Positions 58,101 through 64,000 of a stretch of 64,000 nucleotides of DNA are shown here, one piece after another. Made by a program: the position numbers and the translations under genes. Below the pieces are notes generated by a model, which saw nothing but the letters and a program-made list of their open reading frames with translations, made no database searches and was not told the DNA's origin. Position 1 is the first letter of the stretch. Every line of letters begins with the position of its first letter. Origin of the DNA: Isochrysis galbana (taxonomy: Eukaryota > Haptophyta > Isochrysidales > Isochrysidaceae); NCBI GenBank assembly GCA_018136815.1, contig CM030938.1, positions 1,648,202 to 1,712,201 of the forward strand, given 5' to 3'.

Positions 58101-61100
58101 CCATATCTAGAGCTGTGATGGACGCGGCAGCCGGGACAGACGCTATGTTGTCAATGGCTAAGCTACTTGAGCACCGCGTGCCGACCTCGGACCATGGGCC
58201 AACCGCCGTGCCAACCTCCGTGAGCTTCGTGGGTACAACGTCCACCTCTGCCACACTGATTGCTTGGGTCTGTACTTCGACATCAGCTTCGACCCGCTTC
58301 CCATTATGAACAGTAGCCGACGATTTGGCCCTTTGCGCGTGCTTCTCTAGCACGGTATTGGTCGCGTGCTGTCCCGCCCGGATCGACGTGCGTGAGCGTT
58401 CACCAACAGTTTGAGTTGCGTCCACGTCGTGCTCTACCTTGGCTCGCTCGCGAGTGTCGCGGGTAGACTTTGTAGCTATCGCATGATGCGCAGCCGAATC
58501 AGCCACTCGGGCGACGGCATCCTTGTTATGGCTGCCGAGACCACCGCTGCCCCGAACTTGGCTATCTTGTGCAACAGCACAATCGTAGTTGCTCTCGAGA
58601 TCATCGTTGTCATGAATATGGCCAGCTTGTGCAATGGCGTGACCGTCGTGGCTGCCGAGACAATTGCTGCCCTGGTCTTGTTCAATCTCCTCCGCAACGG
58701 CAACGGCGGAGTGCCTGATTTCAAAGCCGACGTGCGTGCCGACTCCGTCATTGCCAACACCGGGCGCTTCATCGCATGAGACGCAATGAGTTTTGCTGAC
58801 GTCTGAACTGGGGCTCATCTTGTCCCCCTTTGCCGACCTTTCGATCTTGTCGCCCTCCTCTCGAAAACTCGCAACGGCTTCACGCACCTCTGTGACCTCT
58901 GCCCCTTCCTCCACCGTCTCCAACACCCAATTCGCGCACTTGGCGCCCCAACCGTCGGACACGCCTGCGGTGCGTAGCAAACCTCCGCGAGGACGCCACG
59001 CAGAAGACGGGCCTAGGTCTCCTGCTGAGGAGGCGGGCCCTGTTGCATCGGCGGGACCCAACACGAGCGCATTGCTCCCGCTCGTGTGGGTTAAGCCTAG
59101 ACCACTCAGATGGAGTTGCGGGGTGCTCGACGACGAGGGCGTTTGTAGTGAGCGCACCTCTGCTGTGGCTTCACGCCAACGCGCCTCTGCTTTAGCCCTT
59201 CGTCGGCGCACAAGAACTGCGCGTATCGCCGCCTGAATCACATTGACCGCAGCACTTTTCACTATGGTACCTCTCGAGCGGATCAACTCCCTCGAACCAC
59301 TTGCAGCTCGAGCGGTTATCATAGGTGCAGGCTCATTGATAGACCAAGCGTCCATCGCGCTGCCATGCAGATGTGGCGGTGCTGACAACGGAAGTTGTGA
59401 TGGTGATGCAGCGCCGCCACCGCCGATCCATTTGGGATAGGCTCTAGGGTCGCATGGGCTGAACGAAAGCCCGAGCTGCGGCGACCACGAAGCGCAGGAC
59501 GGGCTCGGCGAGGGTGATGCGGCGGTGCTCAGGCCTGGGACAGGCGACGGATTTGTTGAAATTGGTAGACCAAAGAACTGTGGCGTCGAGGATATTGAAG
59601 AGAGAGGTGAAGAGAATCCCGATGTGTGCTGACACGGGGACACCAAAAGCATGGGCGCAGAGGGCTTCGGGGCTGCGACAGGTGCCAGAGGAGCACCTGC
59701 CGCCCAATAATGATAGCCACTATTTCTATCCGTCAAAGGTGGCGGCCTCAAGTGATGATCAGCACTGCCAAGCCTATCATGGAATGTGGGAAGTTTTCCT
59801 TGGCGCTCGTCAGCATCGGCACCAAGCGTAAGGGGATCGGAAGGTTCTAGACTCAGGGGTGAGCCAGGGCGGGTACCTAGAGGAAAGGAAGTAGCCGAGA
59901 GTGATAGAGCATCGGCACGACCGAATGCAGACCTTGTGTTGGTGCAAGTTTTTGGTAAGCCCGCAGCTGAACGAGCTTGGGCCTCGGAGCGTCGACCACC
60001 GTGCAGTGTAGAAATTGGCTGAGGCTGCGGCGTGGCTGGGCGTGTGCCAAGGGGGAATCCGAGAATATGCTGCTGATCGGCTTGTGTGGAATCCAATGTA
60101 ACGCTTGAGGGGGTCATGGCCGTGAGAGATTCACTGGACCAGCGACATTCACTGGGCGGCTGTTGACCGACGCTCTCTGGGCCAAACCCTAGCGGAATGC
60201 CATTGAAATCGCCGCCCAAAAGCCCCGATTGATTTTGCGGGACTTCGTGGGAGCTCGGCATCATCCTTTCGAGATTTGAGTAGGCTCTTCCACCAAGATG
60301 GCTACTATCATAGCAATCACAATTACAGCTATCGCCCGCACATCTGAGGGGGATATCATTCGTAAGCGCGACCGCCTTCCCAACCGCCATGAGCCCCTCC
60401 GCGTCCCGATTCACGTCCGCTCGTCGCATTTCTGCTTGCGCTTCTTCGGCTGCAATGGTGCGTGTCCGGGCCGCACTCTGTACTGGCTCGCAGCCAGTTT
60501 GCCAATTGGATTTTGGGCCACGTGCCGCAGCCTCAACGTTTTCGTGGGCGATTGAGGAAGCCTCATCACTGCATTCACACTGCTTCCATTCCGCATGGTC
60601 TCGATGGAGCTCAGCAAATTCGTCCGATCGCTTCTCGTCCTCATGAGGCCGAGGGCATAGATCGTACGCTTCCTCACATTCCGCGATTGGTTCTGACATA
60701 TATACAAAAGAAGGGCAGATGGCAGCTTCACAACTCGATGGGAGAGTGTCGGCCGGCAAGGCGAGCCTCGGAACATCCGGAGCAGAAGACAGGAGATTAC
60801 GCGAAGGCTGTATGTCAAAAATATCGGCCGCATTGCCCGCATTGCTACCTTTTGTTGTAGGCATTGCAAGCGTGCCAAACCTTGGCTGATTTTGGGAGGA
60901 AAGCAACCGCGAGCTTGCCAAGTGGTGGAACCCAAATCGTTCTACTCGACTGCCATCCCACCTGGCTCGGAAGCGCAATTCTGTGCAATTGTCTGCCCAT
61001 TGTCGCAAGGCGCGCCGGATTGCGACAACTCGGCCGTGCGTCCACGATCGCGCCATCATTCCTCCAAGACCCATTGCACCCGGTGGAGATTGACATTTCG

Positions 61101-62175
61101 CAGCGCTCTGTACCCTGGTATGAATCGAATGATGATGCGCATCGGGCAAAGAGGTGGAGAATAGTGCAAGTTGTGTACCGGCGGCACCACCCTCTGAGTC
61201 AAGATAGAGACTGGGGTCGCGGATAGATACAGCATCCGCATGCAAATGCGAGGTTACACAATTCGCGGGAGAGCCCAGTTCCTTCGATGGGGTCACGCCA
61301 ACTTCGTCATCAGCACTCTTACGGCCAGATATGCCTGGCACCACAGCTAAACGAGACCAGTAGGCCGGAGAGTGCGGCCGGTTCGGATGGGCTTCGGCCG
61401 CCGAATGATCCTTCTCTCCATTGCCATCACTTGAAGAGCTTGATGGCGGCATCGCCATCGCTCCTCCCCGCGCCAAATCTGGCATGCGCGCACAGAGGGA
61501 ACGCTCGAGATCGTCAACAACAAGCCCATCCAAGATTCTCAGACGCGGTGCGCCGCCAACCGCACGGGCTCTCCAAGTAACACGCGTCAGCAAGGGTGGC
61601 TGCCCAGCAACCTCCCCTATTGGTCCTCCCTCATCAAGTGAGCTGCTACCAATTACGGTGCCCTCCTCGTAAAAGCTGGCTGAGAAGGGGTTGAAGCGGG
61701 CGTCGAGCCGAACAAGTCGACGGCATGGACGCAGAGCTGCGGCGAGAGCGTGTCCATCAGCCAGGAGATTGTCTTTCACATCCAGATCGCGGAGCCGTCT
61801 GCACGCTCCAATGCCAGCGCACGAGTGCAGCCTGTTCTGTCGTAGATCGAGTGTGAGCAGCTGAGTGAAATGCTCGATCCAAGGAAGGAGTAGGGCAATC
61901 TGATTGCGAGCCGCAAGCACCACTCGCACCTCCCCTACCCGCTCTGGCACTCGCAGCTGCTGAAGCCCACAGTCACAGAGCTGAAGCTGCTCCACCGGAC
62001 TGCCGCTCCCAGGCGGCTGGTACGTGGCTGACGAGGCGCCCGGCTGTGTGCCACACGCAGTTCGAGCTGGGCCCTCGGCGGGCAACAGCTCGCCGCACAT
62101 CTCTCCCGCCGGGGAAGCGCGAGGAGGGCCAGGCTCTCGGCTTCGCCTCTGCTGCGCTCGCGCCTCGCTCCCCAT
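55144..62175 (-). CDS. Giant LRR and IQ-motif protein of unknown function
   Basis: 2343 residues in one uninterrupted frame, start ATG 62175. Residues about 60-175 are SDS22-type leucine-rich repeats (VEQLQLCDCGLQQL; LLTLDLRQNRLHSC; RLRDLDVKDNLLAD; RLVRLDARFNPF) with a cap (LRILDGLVVDDLE). Residues about 965-990 carry an IQ motif (AVNVIQAAIRAVLVRRRRAK), a likely calmodulin or myosin-light-chain site. Residues about 1158-1227 contain three units of about 25 residues (LGSHDGHAIAQAGHIHDNDD; LESNYDCAVAQDSQVRGSGG; LGSHNKDAVARVAD). The rest is Ser/Pro/Ala-rich and probably disordered. The C-terminal 350 residues include a more ordered part (YYNRFTDFSTIGASMHTKSL, YSYIPLRVMQLRRHVP). LRR plus IQ is common in centriolar and ciliary proteins (for example CEP97/LRRIQ), which would fit a flagellate. 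That role is inference. Confidence 0.7.
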   Translation of the reverse strand: MGSEARAQQRRSREPGPPRASPAGEMCGELLPAEGPARTACGTQPGASSATYQPPGSGSPVEQLQLCDCGLQQLRVPERVGEVRVVLAARNQIALLLPWIEHFTQLLTLDLRQNRLHSCAGIGACRRLRDLDVKDNLLADGHALAAALRPCRRLVRLDARFNPFSASFYEEGTVIGSSSLDEGGPIGEVAGQPPLLTRVTWRARAVGGAPRLRILDGLVVDDLERSLCARMPDLARGGAMAMPPSSSSSDGNGEKDHSAAEAHPNRPHSPAYWSRLAVVPGISGRKSADDEVGVTPSKELGSPANCVTSHLHADAVSIRDPSLYLDSEGGAAGTQLALFSTSLPDAHHHSIHTRVQSAAKCQSPPGAMGLGGMMARSWTHGRVVAIRRALRQWADNCTELRFRARWDGSRVERFGFHHLASSRLLSSQNQPRFGTLAMPTTKGSNAGNAADIFDIQPSRNLLSSAPDVPRLALPADTLPSSCEAAICPSFVYMSEPIAECEEAYDLCPRPHEDEKRSDEFAELHRDHAEWKQCECSDEASSIAHENVEAAARGPKSNWQTGCEPVQSAARTRTIAAEEAQAEMRRADVNRDAEGLMAVGKAVALTNDIPLRCAGDSCNCDCYDSSHLGGRAYSNLERMMPSSHEVPQNQSGLLGGDFNGIPLGFGPESVGQQPPSECRWSSESLTAMTPSSVTLDSTQADQQHILGFPLGTRPATPQPQPISTLHGGRRSEAQARSAAGLPKTCTNTRSAFGRADALSLSATSFPLGTRPGSPLSLEPSDPLTLGADADERQGKLPTFHDRLGSADHHLRPPPLTDRNSGYHYWAAGAPLAPVAAPKPSAPMLLVSPCQHTSGFSSPLSSISSTPQFFGLPISTNPSPVPGLSTAASPSPSPSCASWSPQLGLSFSPCDPRAYPKWIGGGGAASPSQLPLSAPPHLHGSAMDAWSINEPAPMITARAASGSRELIRSRGTIVKSAAVNVIQAAIRAVLVRRRRAKAEARWREATAEVRSLQTPSSSSTPQLHLSGLGLTHTSGSNALVLGPADATGPASSAGDLGPSSAWRPRGGLLRTAGVSDGWGAKCANWVLETVEEGAEVTEVREAVASFREEGDKIERSAKGDKMSPSSDVSKTHCVSCDEAPGVGNDGVGTHVGFEIRHSAVAVAEEIEQDQGSNCLGSHDGHAIAQAGHIHDNDDLESNYDCAVAQDSQVRGSGGLGSHNKDAVARVADSAAHHAIATKSTRDTRERAKVEHDVDATQTVGERSRTSIRAGQHATNTVLEKHAQRAKSSATVHNGKRVEADVEVQTQAISVAEVDVVPTKLTEVGTAVGPWSEVGTRCSSSLAIDNIASVPAAASITALDMAMDLVCSSNATLEVVHAMVEASSFGKDVCVDEKQVAVSSFMQLKGIRESPTLVPVAIDAHYEPTVNTEEPLGANDRGPDRSTCFGTKAADSAHASTDQRASHPGAISSSEILSSPRGNTCLGKSAPCSPFAASPSSAFSDQCAAPIRLRQPSLHLTETSVNDPAGRMTILEPLAQPVLPPTPSNNPSGSNTVSARSMASGSVLTPRIPVEASRLRGQVVAVGFPSIDQGAESGTIGTIQVPTTKGPPSLSPSKMDGLAKYETDVARSPLENSPTQESDCLTIEELVSHESSCAACSETAHKFLPVLPGGESSAFAPRAPFEADARVDKNGVMVVGSAVHEGSHAEMAAEPLDSPSTAIVVASSVVGAPTTAAGSASHEPPSTAFCANVTLGYLNTDTGNYPGTMELAARDAASVREAPTPFTPVIGQAQVCNEEQPPSGFALTQIIMVPPDEMYTPPRTKPQPKISSSRRPLAITAARDIASVSREGRAPIRDGPSAHGRSGSSPRSSHKPGQSQPQDRVTTAKAIAPSGHLVLRSSQISAVVQRLHARASRRPMRARKISPDKPLGVPIRPTVRPAPRLSRKRPAAATQSTHCGDVRDANSSRRACATISEVVQLGGPAVEGSMEGRRRGEHRVSCERCTCSGVEVSSVKGTRAYAGQRSRPSKGETEASREASRNCGAEAARAANAPEIRSMQTDHMIWPGSALAPLRLGASVEALPADSLAFRTCRRLLQLQLPPNALRTCGDPVYYNRFTDFSTIGASMHTKSLYSYIPLRVMQLRRHVPPAILQEALNASVAAASRRRCACGGHAKVVAPSRRRSSASDESSDEMTCSGANQESPRLLFGSGSLDSIAHFVREALWPQVQNGPTRDLVFSEELVHVGPPILPSGLASSTESDVCTDLKDPSLAAKDGVANLGARTNQVGDKGGSLALCIWRTVLAMSWTHPTHRAAHAGHCRTIGDGVSDRMIPLFVIDYVLASDGAQLI

Positions 62176-62919
62176 TTTTTCCCGCCCCTCTCGCGCCCGT
62201 CCCCTTGGCGTCCTGCTAAAAATAATGCTCTTTATTTGTTTTCTACCTTACTCTACTTTCGGGTATTGCGCTATTTCTTCTCTCCGTTCTCACCTCCCTG
62301 TCAGCTGCCAGAGTTCTCTTGTTGTGCTGGTTTAACCCTAGTGCTGTGGGATCGTAGCCTTTAGTCGGTGGCAATGGAGTTCCCGTTGGTAGATCGTCGG
62401 CCTCTTGCTCATGCTGGGCGACCACTCCTCTCTCCTCTCGCCTCCGCTCACCAAGAAGCGCGCAGGAGGTTAGGCGCGCGGCAAGCTAAAGCTAAGCTTC
62501 AAGCTAGCAAGCGCGAGGCCAATGTGGCAGGGGCGTGGAAAAGGGCAAACGTCATAGGTCAAAGGGCCATACTATCAGAGTAATGGTAATGAATACTTGT
62601 TGTATAGATTCTTGCGTAGAGGAGACAGAGCAAGAGATAGGAGAGTATCAGCATCAAGTAGGGCCGTCCAATGCCCAATGTCAATGCGAAAAAAAATTCG
62701 ATTTTTAGAGGAGCCCCTCTTAGCATGAAAGAGCAAATTCAAGCTTCCTATAGGCGTGAGAACAGTACGCACATCCACCCTCCTGCTCGGAGGTGACGAG
62801 GTGACCCTCGCCTGCTTGCTACTCCAACGACTTCTTCGATCTACAGCATTATTCATCGCCTTTCTACGCCATCGATATCGACGTCGTTGAGGACGCGCCT
62901 CACAACAACAGTGCGCACA
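62176..62919. other. Intergenic
   Basis: No gene recognised. It holds the promoter of the minus-strand LRR/IQ gene on its left (T-rich, TTTTTCCCGCCCCTCTCGCG just upstream) and the 3' flank of the partial gene on its right. GCTAAAGCTAAGCTTCAAGC near 62485 is a small tandem repeat. Confidence 0.5.
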
Positions 62920-64000
62920 TTATGCGGCGGCCGACGACGGCATTAAAGGAGGCAGCGGCGGCGGCGGCGGCCCGAGCGGTGGGGCCCAGGCTGTCGAGGC
63001 GATGTGCACAGCGTCATCATGCCCGTCTAGAAGGGGCGGAGGACCGACCAATGGTGAAGTCCCTGACGGCGGGCGTGCGATGGCTGCATGGTCCAGTTCC
63101 TCTCTCAAAACGCCGACGTTGGAACGAGCGCTGCCTCCTGCCCGCGGCAGGGGTAGCTGGGTTAGCGGCGCCACGTGGTCTGGTAAGCGCCATTCTACCA
63201 CCGTGCCATCCCATTTCGAGAGCTTCATGGACAAGACACTGTCGTCGGCGCTCTCTCCAAGCGGCGGCTCAGGAGCCAAAACGTCGCATCGTTTGAGTAC
63301 GAAAGACGGCGGCGAACCTTCTATGACCGCTCGCCACTGCTGTCCCCCGCAGAGGTAGAATATGACGGGCGCGTGGATTGTTTGACCGGCGGCACGTCCT
63401 CCCACCGCCGTGAGCAAAAACTCGTAGCGTGTGCGATCAAGCTGAGCAGCTCGAACCAACCAGCAAGCGTGATCCCAAGAGACAACTTGAACGCCAGAAG
63501 ACGTTGTTCCACCGATGTCAGCCGCGACGCCATCCACGGGCGGACCAAATGAAAAGCCCTCTGAAGGGAACAAGGGACGTCCCACGTCTAATCTACCGTC
63601 AGCACGTCCGAATTTTTGCAATGCCAATTCTGCTTTTTCAGCGGTTCGCTGTGCCCACGCCGCGTCCGACTTGTCACGTGCATTGAGATCGGCTAGTTTT
63701 CGGCCGAGGACTTCACGCGAGGTGCGAAGGTCTTCTAGCGCCCTGCTGACCGCTGCTGCACGTGAGGCAGCCGTTGCGCGAGATGCGGCTGCTGCCCGGG
63801 CAGCCTTTGCATCACCTATTGATACCGCCGTCTCCTCTGCCGCCGCAGCGGCCGCTGCCGCGGCGCTGGCAGCATGGAGGGCATTCCCACCATCCGTCAA
63901 GAGTAGCCCTAGCCGGTGATGCTCCTTGCTCGCTCGGGCTAGATCGTACGCGGCGAGGCGTCGCGAAGCAGAAGCGATAGCTGCTTCACTAAACGCTCTA
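62920..64000 (-). CDS. Protein of unknown function, 5' end beyond the window
   Basis: The frame is open from the stop at 62920 to the right edge of the window, so the start is missing. The part inside the window is about 360 residues. It begins with an Ala/Arg-rich helical region (SASRRLAAYDLARASKEHHR, then a poly-Ala stretch, then EDLRTSREVLGRKLADLNAR), like a coiled coil. A beta-rich central part follows (VQVVSWDHACWLVRAAQLDR, YEFLLTAVGG, HAPVIFYLCGGQQWRAVIEG, VLSMKLSKWDGTVVEWRLPD), and it ends in a Pro-rich tail (LGPPPPPLPPLMPSS). I recognise no family. Confidence 0.5.
   Translation of the reverse strand, partial: RAFSEAAIASASRRLAAYDLARASKEHHRLGLLLTDGGNALHAASAAAAAAAAAEETAVSIGDAKAARAAAASRATAASRAAAVSRALEDLRTSREVLGRKLADLNARDKSDAAWAQRTAEKAELALQKFGRADGRLDVGRPLFPSEGFSFGPPVDGVAADIGGTTSSGVQVVSWDHACWLVRAAQLDRTRYEFLLTAVGGRAAGQTIHAPVIFYLCGGQQWRAVIEGSPPSFVLKRCDVLAPEPPLGESADDSVLSMKLSKWDGTVVEWRLPDHVAPLTQLPLPRAGGSARSNVGVLREELDHAAIARPPSGTSPLVGPPPLLDGHDDAVHIASTAWAPPLGPPPPPLPPLMPSSAAA

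Noticed and set aside
1..64000. CRISPR arrays, bacterial operons, rRNA genes and intact tRNA genes
   Set aside because: No direct repeats with unique spacers of CRISPR type, no Shine-Dalgarno-coupled gene strings, no conserved rRNA segments and no complete tRNA cloverleaf were found by eye. The only tRNA-like signal is the degenerate repeat B.

Overview
This is a nuclear genome window from a GC-rich eukaryotic microalga. A haptophyte is my best guess; a pelagophyte-type stramenopile or another flagellated alga is possible. The reasons are GT-AG introns with many GTGCG donors, no operons or ribosome binding sites, presumed transit peptides on an isopropylmalate dehydrogenase and on a Tim44-like/mL45 protein, an axonemal dynein assembly factor (so the cell has flagella), very long GA/CT, poly-G and poly-C tracts, and gene islands separated by transposon debris. 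The assembly has one gap of exactly 100 N (26710-26809).

Layout. 0-12.8 kb holds a hAT-like transposase fragment, a three-exon WW+RRM RNA-binding protein (2656-3562), two dispersed repeat families, a C2H2 zinc-finger gene (minus, 6302-7144), 1.3 kb of low-complexity DNA and a composite mobile element with inverted ends (9465-11642). 12.8-20 kb holds GLO3-type ArfGAP, a secreted esterase and a type II membrane protein, the last two divergent around a 28-bp perfect palindrome. 20-31 kb holds transposon pieces, a minisatellite, a long coiled-coil gene cut by the gap, a two-exon gene of unknown function and a mitochondrial Tim44-like/mL45 gene; the last two diverge from a GGAGA tract. 31-42 kb holds a 13-exon histidine-biosynthesis gene and DNAAF4. 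42-47 kb is repeat-rich and includes a gene-bearing element beside its own internally deleted copy. 47-64 kb holds an eight-exon ligand-gated ion channel, LEU2/leuB, a 2343-residue LRR+IQ protein and a partial gene running off the right end.

Two gene models are the main results. (1) On the minus strand 36861-32825, 13 exons with matching phases and GT-AG borders join a complete IMPase-type histidinol-phosphate phosphatase (HisN) to a complete histidinol-phosphate aminotransferase (HisC), giving a predicted 645-residue enzyme for two consecutive steps of histidine synthesis. (2) On the plus strand 47695-51301, eight exons with matching phases encode an 876-residue pentameric ligand-gated ion channel-like protein with two tandem extracellular ligand-binding domains, the membrane domain and a C-terminal EF-hand.

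Metabolic genes (histidine, leucine), trafficking (ArfGAP), organelle translation (mL45-like) and flagellar assembly (DNAAF4) are single-copy-looking housekeeping genes. They are not functionally clustered, and each sits next to its own purine/pyrimidine tract. All domain assignments were made by eye, without database searches.
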